The translations under genes and the position numbers were made by a program. A stretch of DNA of 64,000 nt from Bombiscardovia coagulans (GTDB taxonomy: Bacteria > Actinomycetota > Actinomycetes > Actinomycetales > Bifidobacteriaceae), in NCBI RefSeq assembly GCF_002259585.1, contig NZ_MWWS01000005.1:1-64000 (forward strand), read 5' to 3'. Below, piece after piece: positions 17,641-27,397 of the stretch (positions within the stretch are counted from its first letter, which is position 1; every line of letters starts with the position of its first letter). The notes under the pieces were generated by a model, which worked only from the letters and a program-made list of their open reading frames with translations, had not been told where the DNA came from and did no database searches.

Positions 17641-18353
17641 TTCTGTCCGCCTATATAGCTAGCAAGCGCCTGAAGAAAAGCTTTCTTACGTGGCCTACTT
17701 ATCCGTAGACGCTCACCAGTAGACATAATCGATTCTTGATCTTCAACACCTACTACATGAGCCATATTAACTAAATAGCAAGAGTTCGAACGGAAAAAGC
17801 CCTGATCATCGAGCCGACCTTGAATATCTTTCAAAGAAGTGTTCAGCGTAAAAACATCAGAAAGGGTATGCATGACACTGGTATGCCTCACTGATTCCAC
17901 ATACACAATGTCTTTCAGCACAACACGAGCAGACTTTCCTGCTTCGCCAACAATAATAGATTTTTCAACGCGACCTCTTACCTGAGCGATACTGCGCTTT
18001 AATTCTTGGCTAAAAGCGAACCAGGGGAGTGGCTTAAGAAGATACGAAAGTGCACCTACTTCATAACCGCTGATGGCATATTGTGGGGCAGAAGTAATAA
18101 AAACAATCACCACTGACTGATCTTTGCGCCTTACTTGACGTGCTACTTCTATACCATCTACGGGTTTCATTTGGATATCAAGCAAAAGGATGTCATACAT
18201 AGGTGAATACCTGTCAATGAAATCCTGTCCACTGGTATAAACCATCGACTCGAAGTTCTCACCTTGTTCGTGTGAATATCGCTCTAGGTAACCAGTGATG
18301 CGCTGACTGCTCACGGGGTCATCGTCTACGACCGCAACCCGAATTGTGCGCAT
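17637..18353 (-). CDS. LytTR-family response regulator
   Basis: 238 residues. The receiver domain has the acidic pocket VVDDDP, phosphoacceptor Asp59 in ILLLDIQM and a conserved Lys in LLKPLPW. The C-terminal LytTR DNA-binding domain spans about residues 135-235 (DIVYVESVRHTSVMHTLSD, FFRSNSCYLVNMAHV). It is phosphorylated by the kinase encoded downstream in the same operon. A direct repeat with LytTR spacing upstream of the GH3-GtrA-GT2 operon is a possible target. The 190 bases upstream show an 11-base repeat (18393-18403 and 18442-18452), but not with LytTR spacing. Confidence 0.92.
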   Translation of the reverse strand: MRTIRVAVVDDDPVSSQRITGYLERYSHEQGENFESMVYTSGQDFIDRYSPMYDILLLDIQMKPVDGIEVARQVRRKDQSVVIVFITSAPQYAISGYEVGALSYLLKPLPWFAFSQELKRSIAQVRGRVEKSIIVGEAGKSARVVLKDIVYVESVRHTSVMHTLSDVFTLNTSLKDIQGRLDDQGFFRSNSCYLVNMAHVVGVEDQESIMSTGERLRISRPRKKAFLQALASYIGGQK

Positions 18354-18543
18354 TGAATCTATATCCCCCTCTAACCCTGTTTTAACGTTTTATCTTTTTA
18401 TTAGCTCGTAGCCAGATGAACTTACTACAAAGCACTGTACGTCTTTTTATTATCCCACATACATACCACAAACAGCTAGTCATATCTATCAGCACAATCA
18501 TGGGAACACGACCCGTTCGTGGGTTTCTAGTAAGCTGAGAGAA

Positions 18544-19497
18544 ATGACTTCCCTCACCTCTTCAATTACAAGACCAGCTCCTTGGCTGGCCCGCATTATG
18601 TTAGTGATAGCAGCAGCTGCTTGGGGAGCTGGGTATACCTTTGAAAAAGTAGCCTTACGGCAGATGAGCGTTCAGTGGATTATGGGTATTCGACTGCTTA
18701 TCTCTGTATCTATCCTGACACCACTTATGTGGGGTAAGTTCAAACGTAGCCACCCTTTAAACTTGCTCATACCTGGTCTTTTACTTGGAGTGACTTACTG
18801 GGGTGCGTTCATGTTCCAGATGCAGGGTTTACGCACCATAGGACCAGGGCGTAACTCCTTCTTAACTGCCACGTATTGCGTCCTTGTACCCTTCCTAGTA
18901 TGGGCAGTGGCCCACAGACGCCCTTCTCTTCGCAACTTTATCGCAGCACTCCTATGCATAGTCGGTGTTGGACTAATATCACTGAGCCCAAATGACTCAG
19001 CCCACCTGTCTCTCAGCTCTGGCGATTTACTCACTCTGGTAGGAGCTGCCTTCTATGGAGCAAACATTGTTCTGGCTGGTGGGTTGGCCAAAAAATTCGA
19101 TGCCACTGTTCTGACCTATTATGAGCTTCTTATTGCTGGGATACTCTTCCTCATCGGGGCCGTCTTTACTGAACCTGCTCCTGGAGTCAGCGCTTTCCAG
19201 CCGCAAGTTATAGGATCCTTGGCATATCTTATTGTTGTCTCTACACTGATAGCTCAGAATTTACAGAATATTGCCTTCTCGCAAGTACCGGCATCCCAAG
19301 GTTCGCTTATTCTCTGTACTGAAAGTCTCTTTGGCATGCTTATTTCTGTTCTTGTCTTAGGTGAAAAACTAACTATTGCCCATATAGCTGGTTTTGCAGT
19401 GATTTTCTCAGCTATTGTTGTATCTGAAACTAACTTCAATTTTCGACGTAAATCAACACAGAGCAATGTACTGCCAGCAAATACTCACCAAATTTGA
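18544..19497 (+). CDS. DMT-superfamily transporter, EamA type
   Basis: 317 residues with ten predicted membrane helices in two EamA repeats. The first opens with VIAAAAWGAGYTFEKVALRQM and the second with LLTLVGAAFYGANIVLAGGLA. Members export amino acids, metabolites or sugars, and the substrate cannot be told from sequence. The gene is monocistronic and divergent from the two-component system. Its stop codon lies inside the end of the opposing VanZ-RDD gene: 13 bases are shared tail to tail. Confidence 0.88.
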   Translation: MTSLTSSITRPAPWLARIMLVIAAAAWGAGYTFEKVALRQMSVQWIMGIRLLISVSILTPLMWGKFKRSHPLNLLIPGLLLGVTYWGAFMFQMQGLRTIGPGRNSFLTATYCVLVPFLVWAVAHRRPSLRNFIAALLCIVGVGLISLSPNDSAHLSLSSGDLLTLVGAAFYGANIVLAGGLAKKFDATVLTYYELLIAGILFLIGAVFTEPAPGVSAFQPQVIGSLAYLIVVSTLIAQNLQNIAFSQVPASQGSLILCTESLFGMLISVLVLGEKLTIAHIAGFAVIFSAIVVSETNFNFRRKSTQSNVLPANTHQI

Positions 19498-20675
19498 GTA
19501 GATGAGGTTGACCGCTGCGGTCGGGAAGTTGCTGGTGGTATCGCTACTGGAATGACCTCGTCAGCTGCCTGTCCAGAGTACATCTGTGAACTATTATTTC
19601 CCGGGGAGTCGTAAATACGGGAAGAAGGAATACAATCGTAAGGCATCTGCCGTTTGAACAAGTAGAAGACCAACAGCAAAACAGCAAGTGCATTGGCTAT
19701 CTGTCGTATATTTCCTGACCAAGGTCCGAAAACAAACACCACAAGTACTGTGCGGCTGAAGTAGAAGATAGTCCTCAGCCAACCATGCCGGCTTCGCGTT
19801 TCTATACTCATATGGGTAAACGAACCACCCAGTGTCTGTCCATGGCGGATCAGTGGTAAGACAAGTTCGAATACCAATAAGAAGAAGACATTCAATGCCA
19901 CCACCATAATGCGCAGGGAACTAGGATTGACTGATATGCCATGAATACTATAATTTCCATTGGCTTGATGGTATGCCATTCGATTAATAATAACGACTAG
20001 AGCGAAACCGAGCGAAGAAGAAATCGCATATGTTAACACCAAGTCAACTGCCATAGCAACACTTCTATGCAAGAAGGAAGGGTTGAGTACTACTTCATCG
20101 GCATCAGCCTGTCTAGGTGGTGAAATCCAATTGATTATGGCAGCACAAATGATGCCGACTATAGCACCACTTGTATTCCACACTAAGTCGTCTACATCAA
20201 AATGCCGGTAAGCACAACCCACTAAACCAAAAGCTCCAGTAAGCTGAGCTGTCTCAATAGTGAGAGAGGTTAGGAAAGCGATCGGAATTGCCGCATAGAA
20301 CCGCCACCGGAAGACGCGTCCCATGATGAATCCTAAGGGTATGAAGAAAATGATATTAAGCACAATCTGGAAGAGTGCAGTTCTACCACCAGTAGCCAAA
20401 TCCTCTAAAAATTGTAAAGGATGTAGCTGTGCAGGAAAGTAGTGTGTGGCACAAAAACTAGCACGGTCATCTGGCATGGGCCACAACGTAAAGAAAACTA
20501 ATGACAGCAGGTAGAGAATTACCAGGTAGGAAGACAGGGCAGAGCTCAGTCTCAAACGATGATAGCGATGGTAAATCAGTGCTAATACAGGCAAGGTCAA
20601 TAATGCTGAAGCAAAGGGCCACATAGCGACTGACATGGCGAAGGAAGAGCTAAAATTGCCAATGTATTCGAACAT
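19485..20675 (-). CDS. VanZ-like and RDD domain membrane protein
   Basis: 396 residues. The N-terminal half (about residues 40-200) is VanZ-like: LYLLSLVFFTLWPMP, then NIIFFIPLGFIMG, SLTIETAQL and FDVDDLVWNTSGAIVG. The second half (about 210-345) has RDD-like helices starting SVAMAVDLVLTYAIS. A polar tail rich in Ser, Pro and Gln follows. VanZ-RDD fusions occur in actinobacteria and Firmicutes; function is not established, though VanZ itself confers low-level teicoplanin resistance. It converges on and overlaps the DMT gene by 13 bases. Confidence 0.8.
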   Translation of the reverse strand: MFEYIGNFSSSFAMSVAMWPFASALLTLPVLALIYHRYHRLRLSSALSSYLVILYLLSLVFFTLWPMPDDRASFCATHYFPAQLHPLQFLEDLATGGRTALFQIVLNIIFFIPLGFIMGRVFRWRFYAAIPIAFLTSLTIETAQLTGAFGLVGCAYRHFDVDDLVWNTSGAIVGIICAAIINWISPPRQADADEVVLNPSFLHRSVAMAVDLVLTYAISSSLGFALVVIINRMAYHQANGNYSIHGISVNPSSLRIMVVALNVFFLLVFELVLPLIRHGQTLGGSFTHMSIETRSRHGWLRTIFYFSRTVLVVFVFGPWSGNIRQIANALAVLLLVFYLFKRQMPYDCIPSSRIYDSPGNNSSQMYSGQAADEVIPVAIPPATSRPQRSTSSTQIW

Positions 20676-20703
20676 TTTCCTAGCTTACGGTAAGAAGTAG
20701 AAC

Positions 20704-20744
20704 AATGCTCTCATACCCATGGACTACAAGGATGTGAGAGCATT
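20704..20744 (-). terminator. Hairpin after the gyrBA-DUF3566 genes
   Basis: AATGCTCTCA (20704-20713) pairs perfectly with TGAGAGCATT (20735-20744). On the minus strand a TTGTTCT tract follows the stem. It lies just past the DUF3566 stop. Confidence 0.6.
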
Positions 20745-20771
20745 CATGATGTAATAAGTTTGTGTGAGTGG

Positions 20772-21695
20772 TCAGTCGTCGCCCAACGTAACGTGAATAC
20801 CGCCCACAAGGGATCCGACAACATTGTAGAGGAAGGCACCAATTGTTGCCATCACTACAACGAAAATAATCTCAAAGATAGAGAAAATTGTAACTGAACT
20901 GATAACTGTGCCCAGGCTCAAAACTGAACTCAAATCTATACCACCAGCATCCAAGCCCGTTTTAGAAACCATCTGAGTAATATTGTCAAACAAACCTATG
21001 GCGTTTAACAGGAACCAAAGTAAGGACGCAGCTACCACCTGAATAACCGCACCTGCAATGGCGAGAAGAAAACTCACCTTAGCAACTGACCACGGTTCCA
21101 CATAAGTCAATGAGAGCTGCATACGTCGAGCACGAGGTACCTGGACCTTATTCTTCGTATTCTTGGTCTCCAGTTTGAGCCCCATCTGCTCATCCAAGTT
21201 GCTTGCAGGTTCACGTGTACGGATCTTTGTTACCGGTCGGGGAGTCTTACTTGTAGATATAGGATTGGCAGCTTCTTGACTACGGCCCGTAACCCTAACC
21301 CGCGGAATCGTCTCAGATGATGATGAAACTGCCCGCCTAGGTTCACTGCTTGTTTTCCGTTGCTGAACCGGTGTCTTCTCCGTCTGAGCCTTCACTTGGG
21401 AAGATTTCCGTTCTTGCCCTACAGGTGCCTTCAGCTCTTTAGTCTCTTTCTCTGGACTTTTTTTCCCAACATTTTGTGGGGAAGAAGTTACTTCTTTTGA
21501 AGATTCCTGCTTCTTTTCGGATGGCTTCGCAGGTACAGGCTTTTTAGCAACCTTCTCTGTTTCCTTACTCGGAACTTGCTGAGGCGGATGTTTCACCTGT
21601 GCAGGCTGACTGCTACTACTCGTTGTGCGTGTAGTAGCTGCTGTGCCCGGTCCAGCTTTATCAGACTTGGCTTTTTCGCTGTCTTTTTCGCTCAT
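20772..21695 (-). CDS. DUF3566 membrane protein with long disordered N-terminus
   Basis: 307 residues. Residues 1-180 are low-complexity, rich in Lys, Ser, Pro, Glu and Thr, with many basic repeats. The DUF3566 domain with two membrane helices (about 205-230 and 265-300) starts at RRMQLSLTYVEPWSVAKVSFLL. The family sits directly after gyrA in many actinobacteria, and its function is not established. The start at 21695 is chosen because AAGGAG lies before this ATG. The 150-base gap to gyrA holds a 10-pair stem (21783-21792 with 21816-21825). Confidence 0.85.
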   Translation of the reverse strand: MSEKDSEKAKSDKAGPGTAATTRTTSSSSQPAQVKHPPQQVPSKETEKVAKKPVPAKPSEKKQESSKEVTSSPQNVGKKSPEKETKELKAPVGQERKSSQVKAQTEKTPVQQRKTSSEPRRAVSSSSETIPRVRVTGRSQEAANPISTSKTPRPVTKIRTREPASNLDEQMGLKLETKNTKNKVQVPRARRMQLSLTYVEPWSVAKVSFLLAIAGAVIQVVAASLLWFLLNAIGLFDNITQMVSKTGLDAGGIDLSSVLSLGTVISSVTIFSIFEIIFVVVMATIGAFLYNVVGSLVGGIHVTLGDD

Positions 21696-21782
21696 CGGCG
21701 CTCCTTGATTTTTCACCCAAGACAACCCCACAGTGTGTGAAGCTCAAGTGCTCCTCACGTTTAGTGAGACTACCAGTTTCAT

Positions 21783-21825
21783 GGCGGTAGTGAGAACACT
21801 ATTCCCTCTTCTCCACACTACCGCC
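21783..21825 (-). terminator. Stem-loop between gyrA and DUF3566 gene
   Basis: GGCGGTAGTG pairs with CACTACCGCC, ten perfect pairs around a 23-base loop, 21 bases after the gyrA stop. The long loop and absent U-tract make it an attenuator or processing site at best. Confidence 0.35.
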
Positions 21826-21845
21826 TGACTGCACATACCTGACAC

Positions 21846-24554
21846 TTATTGAATCTGTTCCGATGAACTGACAACTTCTTGCTTTTGGGAGGTATCATCA
21901 GTCGCTGCCTCACCATTAACATTAGGTTCCTCATGTTCAGCGTTACGTGCTACAGACAAAATTTCATCACCCTTGTCTGGCTTAGCCAAAGTTACACCCT
22001 GAGTGTTACGACCGGTACGTTTAACTTCACGGACATCAGAACGAATAACCTTGCCTGACTTCATAATTGCCATAACCTGATCACTCTCATGAACCACAAG
22101 AGCTCCTACCAAAGAGCCGCGGCCTTCAACCATAGCAATAGCTTTAACACCATATCCATTACGCCCCTGAAGCCTGTATTCAGACAATGCCGTACGCTTG
22201 GCAAAGCCCTCATCAGTGACAACCAAAAGATCCTCATCAGAATCTTCAGGAACCACATCCATGCTCAGTAGTTCATCTCCCTCGCGGAACTTCATGCCCT
22301 GTACGCCAGCGGTCTGCCTACCCATAGGTCGCAACGTTTCATCATCAGCGGGGAACTTGACACTCATTCCCTTTCGGGAGACAAGGATAATGTCATCTTC
22401 TTTATTGCATAGGCCAGCGCCAACAAGTTCATCGTAGACTGGCTCTACACTCTCACCATCTTCGCTGGGCTTGGTGAGCAAGTTACCCTGCTCGTCTTCC
22501 AATTGCATCAGTCGAACAGCGATCAAGCCACCTTGACGAGGAGAATCGTACTCGGGTAGACGTGTCTTCTTGACCTTACCGGTACGGGTAGCAAGCACCA
22601 AGTAATCTGCATCATCGTAAGAATGCACAGAAAGTACCTGTTCAATCTGTTCACCTGGACTCAACTGAAGCAAGTTAGCTACATGTTGTCCCTTAGAATC
22701 TCGTGATCCTTCTGGTAATTCGTAGGCCTTGATCCGATATACACGACCCTTATTGGTGAAGAACAGTAACCAATTATGGGTAGAAGTCAAGAAGAAGTGG
22801 TCAACGACATCTGCCTCTCGTAGACGTGTACCCTTGATCCCCTTACCACCTCGATGCTGTGCACGGTACTCATCTGCTTTTGTCCGCTTCACAAAACCTG
22901 AATGGGTAACTGTAACAACCACGTTCTCGTCGGCGATCAGGTCCTCTACATTCATCTCACCTGAGTAAGGCAGAATCTTAGTACGACGTTCGTCTCCATA
23001 TTTCTCGACGATTTCATCCATCTCACTGCCAACAATAGCGCGCTGTCTGAGCGGATCACCCAAAATGGCGTTGTAATCCTTGATTTTGCGCATGAGTTCT
23101 TCATGCTCGTCTAGTATCTTCTGCCGTTCCAAAGCAGCCAAGCGACGTAGCTGCATAGCAAGAATAGCATCTGCCTGAATTTCATCTACTCCTAATAGAT
23201 TCATCAGACCTGTGCGAGCGGTTTCGACATCTTTTGATTTACGAATGAGGGCTATAACCTCTTCGATCATATCCAAGGCCTTGAGGTAACCTTGTAAGAT
23301 ATGGTCACGTTCTTCTGCTTCGCGCTTCAAATACTGAGTACGACGTTCAATCACATCTAGCTGGTGATCCACCCAATGACGGATGAAAGCATCCAAGCTC
23401 AGAGTGCGCGGTACACCGTCAACCAAAGCCAACATATTGGCACCAAAGGTCTGCTGAAGCTGAGAGTGCTTGTAGAGGTTGTTGAGCACAACTTTAGGCA
23501 CTGCGTCACGCTTAAGAACCAGAACTAGGCGCTGCCCAGTACGTCCAGAAGTTTCATCACGCATATCGGCGATGCCTTGAATCTTACCGTCGCGCACTGC
23601 TTCTCGGATAGAGACAACTAAGCGATCAGGATTAACTTGATAGGGGAGCTCAGTAACCACTAAGCACATACGACCGTTAATCTCTTCAGTATTAACTACT
23701 GCACGCATAGTAATAAGACCGCGGCCCGTACGGTAGGCCTGTTCTATACCCTTGTGCCCGAGAATGGTGGCACCAGTAGGGAAGTCAGGACCTTTGATAA
23801 TACCGATGAGGGCATCCAGCAGCTCTTCCTTGGAAGCATCCGGGTGGTCAAGCGCCCAGTGGACACCTTGCGCTATCTCATGCATATTGTGGGGAGGAAT
23901 ATTCGTAGCCATCCCCACAGCAATGCCAGATGAACCATTAACCAAGAGATTAGGGAAGCGAGAAGGTAAAACAGTTGGCTCTTGTGTTTTACCATCATAG
24001 TTGGGAATAAAATCGACAGTATCTTTGTCGATATCTCGCACCATTTCCATGGCAAGTGGCGCCATACGGCACTCCGTATACCGCATAGCTGCCGCAGGAT
24101 CGTCACCAGGGGAACCAAAGTTTCCCTGCCCATCAATCAATGGATATCTCATTGACCACGATTGAGCCAGACGCACAATGGTGTCATAAATAGCTGCATC
24201 ACCATGTGGATGGTACTTACCCATCACATCGCCAACTACACGTGAACACTTGTTATAGCCACGATCTGGTCGGTAACCACCGTCATACATGGCATAAATA
24301 ACCCTACGATGGACAGGTTTCATACCATCACGAACGTCAGGCAATGCGCGCTCTACAATTACGGAAATGGCGTAAGACAGATAAGAGTCCTTCATTTCCT
24401 TCTGTAGGTCAATAGGTTGAATACGCTCACCCTTAAGGAGACCGTAGTCTGTATTGTCCATTTCTTGAGGACTCAAGGGCTCACGGGAGCCATCTGGTAG
24501 GTTAATATCGTTTAACCCTTCCGAATTGTCATTACTGTTATGTTCGTCTGCCAC
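21846..24554 (-). CDS. gyrA: DNA gyrase subunit A
   Basis: 902 residues. It forms the A2B2 gyrase that introduces negative supercoils. The catalytic Tyr is Y159 in AAMRYTEC. The winged-helix segment [17 protein letters not shown] has Ala where E. coli has Ser83 and keeps the Asp87 equivalent. The C-terminal beta-pinwheel carries the GyrA box QRGGKGIKG. The GTG at 24554 is preferred over a TTG two codons earlier because AAGGA stands six bases before it. gyrB lies 62 bases upstream. The acidic tail after about residue 860 is not conserved. Confidence 0.98.
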   Translation of the reverse strand: MADEHNSNDNSEGLNDINLPDGSREPLSPQEMDNTDYGLLKGERIQPIDLQKEMKDSYLSYAISVIVERALPDVRDGMKPVHRRVIYAMYDGGYRPDRGYNKCSRVVGDVMGKYHPHGDAAIYDTIVRLAQSWSMRYPLIDGQGNFGSPGDDPAAAMRYTECRMAPLAMEMVRDIDKDTVDFIPNYDGKTQEPTVLPSRFPNLLVNGSSGIAVGMATNIPPHNMHEIAQGVHWALDHPDASKEELLDALIGIIKGPDFPTGATILGHKGIEQAYRTGRGLITMRAVVNTEEINGRMCLVVTELPYQVNPDRLVVSIREAVRDGKIQGIADMRDETSGRTGQRLVLVLKRDAVPKVVLNNLYKHSQLQQTFGANMLALVDGVPRTLSLDAFIRHWVDHQLDVIERRTQYLKREAEERDHILQGYLKALDMIEEVIALIRKSKDVETARTGLMNLLGVDEIQADAILAMQLRRLAALERQKILDEHEELMRKIKDYNAILGDPLRQRAIVGSEMDEIVEKYGDERRTKILPYSGEMNVEDLIADENVVVTVTHSGFVKRTKADEYRAQHRGGKGIKGTRLREADVVDHFFLTSTHNWLLFFTNKGRVYRIKAYELPEGSRDSKGQHVANLLQLSPGEQIEQVLSVHSYDDADYLVLATRTGKVKKTRLPEYDSPRQGGLIAVRLMQLEDEQGNLLTKPSEDGESVEPVYDELVGAGLCNKEDDIILVSRKGMSVKFPADDETLRPMGRQTAGVQGMKFREGDELLSMDVVPEDSDEDLLVVTDEGFAKRTALSEYRLQGRNGYGVKAIAMVEGRGSLVGALVVHESDQVMAIMKSGKVIRSDVREVKRTGRNTQGVTLAKPDKGDEILSVARNAEHEEPNVNGEAATDDTSQKQEVVSSSEQIQ

Positions 24555-24616
24555 TGTCAATCCTTACATCACAAGTCAAATAATACGGTCGAGAACTACT
24601 GCAATCTGCCGATAGA

Positions 24617-26734
24617 TCAGGCATCTACGAAGCGCGCATCCTTAGCATTACGCTGAATAAAGAGCCTTCTAGGTTCTACTTCGTCTCCCATCAGCATGGT
24701 AAAGGTCTCATCAGCTTGTGCAGCATCTTCGATATGAACCTTCTTCAGAATTCGGTGATCAGGATCCATAGTGGTCTCCCAAAGTTCCTGATAACTCATT
24801 TCTCCCAGACCCTTGTAGCGCTGAATTCCTTCGCCTTTTGGCAGCTGGCGTCCCTTGGACTTACCTTCTGCAAGGACTCGATCGCGTTCAGCATCGGTGT
24901 AGACAAAATCGTGAGGACCTTTAGTCCACTTCAAACGGTACAGGGGAGGCATAGCCACATAGATATAACCAGCAGTAATCATAGGCCTCATGTAACGGAA
25001 GAAGAGGGTCAAGTTCAAGGTCGCAATATGAGCACCATCTACATCAGCATCAGCCATAATAATGACCTTGTGGTAGCGAACTTTGTTGAGGTCAAAGTCC
25101 TCACCATAGCCAGCACCAACAGCTGTAATCAAAGATTCAATGGTATCTGACTTCATCATGCGATCGAGAGAAGCACGCTCAGTGTTTAAAATCTTGCCTC
25201 TCAAAGGCAAAATAGCTTGTGTCAGAGGATTACGCCCCTGAATAGCTGAGCCACCTGCGGAATCACCCTCGACAATAAAGAGCTCACACTCTTCAGGATT
25301 ATTGGACTGGCAATCCTTAAGCTTATCTGGCATGCCAGCTGTTTCAAAAATTGACTTTCGTCGCGTAGACTCACGAGCCTTTTTAGCCGCAATTCTAGCC
25401 CGTGCTGCATCTAAAGCCTTCTGGACAATGGCTTTAGACTCCGAGGGATGAGCATCAAACCAGTCAGCCAAACGTTCAGTCATGACGCGCTGAACAAATG
25501 TTTTGGCTTCTGGATTACCTAGCTTAGTCTTGGTCTGCCCCTCAAACTGCGGATTCGTCATCTTGACAGAAATTACAGCTGTCAATCCTTCACGGACATC
25601 GTCACCAGAAAGATTCTCATCCTTTTCTTTGAGGATATTCTTCTCACGAGCGTATCGATTAACCATCATCGTAAGTGCAGCTCGGAAGCCTTCCTCATGC
25701 GCACCACCTTCAGTAGTGGAGATGGTATTTGCGAAGGTATGCACTGATTCGGAATAAGCACCAGTCCATTGCATAGCAATTTCTGCAGAAATACCTAACT
25801 GTAGATCTTCTGCTTCAAAATCGATGATATCGTCTTCAACCGGAGTGGCTTTCTTACTCTTCACTAGGTAATCTACATAGTCACTAATGCCATTCTCATA
25901 ACGGTATGAAACGGTTTGCACTTGCTTTTCTGGCTCATCCTCACCAGCGACTTCATCACCAGCCAAGTCAGGCTGACGTTGATCGGTCAAGGTTAAGCGC
26001 AAACCTTTGTTTAGAAAAGCCATCTGCTGGAAACGAGCACGAAGCGTTTCAAAATCATAGGTTGTTGTTTCAAAAATATCGGGATCAGCCCAAAAAGTCA
26101 CTGAAGTACCGGTAGACTCATCTGCTTGTAACGGTTCATCTTTGGACAGGGGAGCTTGGGGGCGTTGATTCACATATGTTTGGTGCCAATGGTAGCCCTG
26201 GCGACGCACTTCAACCTCTATCCGGTTAGAAAGAGCATTCACCACAGAAATACCTACACCGTGAAGACCACCCGAAACTGCGTAACCTCCACCACCGAAC
26301 TTACCTCCGGCGTGAAGCTTGGTCATTACTGTTTCAACACCAGATACACCTTCTCCTGGCACCTCATCAACTGGAATACCACGGCCATTATCGTCGACAC
26401 GTATGCCGTTATCAGGAAGAATCGTAACTTCAATATGGTCAGCATAACCAGCCAAAGCCTCATCAACTGAATTATCGACAATCTCGTAAACTAAATGGTG
26501 TAATCCGCGAGGACCAGTAGAACCGATATACATACCAGGCCTAATGCGTACAGCCTCGAGACCCTCCAAGACTCGCAAATCACTTGCATCATAATGCTCA
26601 GGAGATAAGGAATCATCCAACTGAGCATTTTGTAGCTCATTTTCCTTCACAATCGGAGCAGTATCTCCTACTTTCCCACCAGGATGATTGCCATACTGCG
26701 ATTCTTGAGACAAATCCGTATTACTCTCTGCCAC
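24617..26734 (-). CDS. gyrB: DNA gyrase subunit B
   Basis: 705 residues. The GHKL ATPase region shows EIVDNSVDEALAGYA and GRGIPVD. It is followed by the transducer, the TOPRIM metal site (EGDSAGGSA, MADADVDGAHI) and the C-terminal GyrA-contact region (RYKGLGEM). It provides ATP hydrolysis and part of the cleavage metal site. The start is GTG at 26734 with AAGGAA before it. About 60 N-terminal residues before SDLRVLEGLEAVRIRPGMYIGS are variable. No gene lies in the 159 bases before it. Confidence 0.98.
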   Translation of the reverse strand: MAESNTDLSQESQYGNHPGGKVGDTAPIVKENELQNAQLDDSLSPEHYDASDLRVLEGLEAVRIRPGMYIGSTGPRGLHHLVYEIVDNSVDEALAGYADHIEVTILPDNGIRVDDNGRGIPVDEVPGEGVSGVETVMTKLHAGGKFGGGGYAVSGGLHGVGISVVNALSNRIEVEVRRQGYHWHQTYVNQRPQAPLSKDEPLQADESTGTSVTFWADPDIFETTTYDFETLRARFQQMAFLNKGLRLTLTDQRQPDLAGDEVAGEDEPEKQVQTVSYRYENGISDYVDYLVKSKKATPVEDDIIDFEAEDLQLGISAEIAMQWTGAYSESVHTFANTISTTEGGAHEEGFRAALTMMVNRYAREKNILKEKDENLSGDDVREGLTAVISVKMTNPQFEGQTKTKLGNPEAKTFVQRVMTERLADWFDAHPSESKAIVQKALDAARARIAAKKARESTRRKSIFETAGMPDKLKDCQSNNPEECELFIVEGDSAGGSAIQGRNPLTQAILPLRGKILNTERASLDRMMKSDTIESLITAVGAGYGEDFDLNKVRYHKVIIMADADVDGAHIATLNLTLFFRYMRPMITAGYIYVAMPPLYRLKWTKGPHDFVYTDAERDRVLAEGKSKGRQLPKGEGIQRYKGLGEMSYQELWETTMDPDHRILKKVHIEDAAQADETFTMLMGDEVEPRRLFIQRNAKDARFVDA

Positions 26735-26893
26735 AGAGATTCCTTCCTAGACCCTTCAAGTCTCTTTTATAGGTCAAATTTAGGAGCATTGGCTCTAAAA
26801 CGACCGTAAAAGGGCCATACACACGTTTAACTGTCTATCTATATTCTACCAGCCTTATCAGACCTCGAGCAGTACAGAAGGCAATATCTGCAT

Positions 26894-27397
26894 TTAAGAT
26901 CGGTTATATCTTCCCGCCCTGCCTTTATTTGCACGGGTGTAAGGTCCCTGAGAAAACTGATAATTCCTGGGCCCTGTAACTACAATCTCATCCACAGGCA
27001 TGCGAATACGGTCTGTAATTTTGCCTTTAAGTTGAGGCACTAAGTATGTCAACTGTGTAGCCCAAACAGTAGTACGCGCCTGAATGACGAGCCTTCCTTG
27101 CTCATAGGACAACACCCTAGAGTGCTGAGCAATAGCAGGTCCTACAATTTGATCCCAATGATCTTGCAACTGTGCGATTTTTAAATGGGGAGTCCACCCA
27201 TCTTGGACAGCCAGCCGGTCTATAACTGATGAAAGCCCTGAAGGATCTCTACCAGGTTTGCCAAAGGAATACCAAGCCTTTTCAGCTTCAATTTTTTGAT
27301 TTTTCCGTGTAAAAGGACGTCTAACGATACGATTGAAGACCTGCGCTGGTAGTTTACGCGGGTCCAAGTGTAACTCTTGATCTATAGGTCGTTTCAT
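26894..27397 (-). CDS. dciA: DciA-like replication protein (DUF721)
   Basis: 167 residues with a DUF721 domain at about 60-145 (WDQIVGPAIAQHSRVLSYEQGRLVIQARTTVWATQLTYL). The family includes DciA, which helps load the replicative helicase in bacteria lacking DnaC or DnaI. It overlaps recF by four bases and precedes gyrB, the same position as in mycobacteria. The N- and C-terminal tails are basic. Confidence 0.85.
   Translation of the reverse strand: MKRPIDQELHLDPRKLPAQVFNRIVRRPFTRKNQKIEAEKAWYSFGKPGRDPSGLSSVIDRLAVQDGWTPHLKIAQLQDHWDQIVGPAIAQHSRVLSYEQGRLVIQARTTVWATQLTYLVPQLKGKITDRIRMPVDEIVVTGPRNYQFSQGPYTRANKGRAGRYNRS

Noticed and set aside
18354-18543. AgrD-like peptide gene or LytTR self-regulation site beside the two-component system
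   Set aside because: No small peptide frame was found; the 11-base repeat TCTTTTTATTA is 49 bases apart, which does not fit LytTR geometry.
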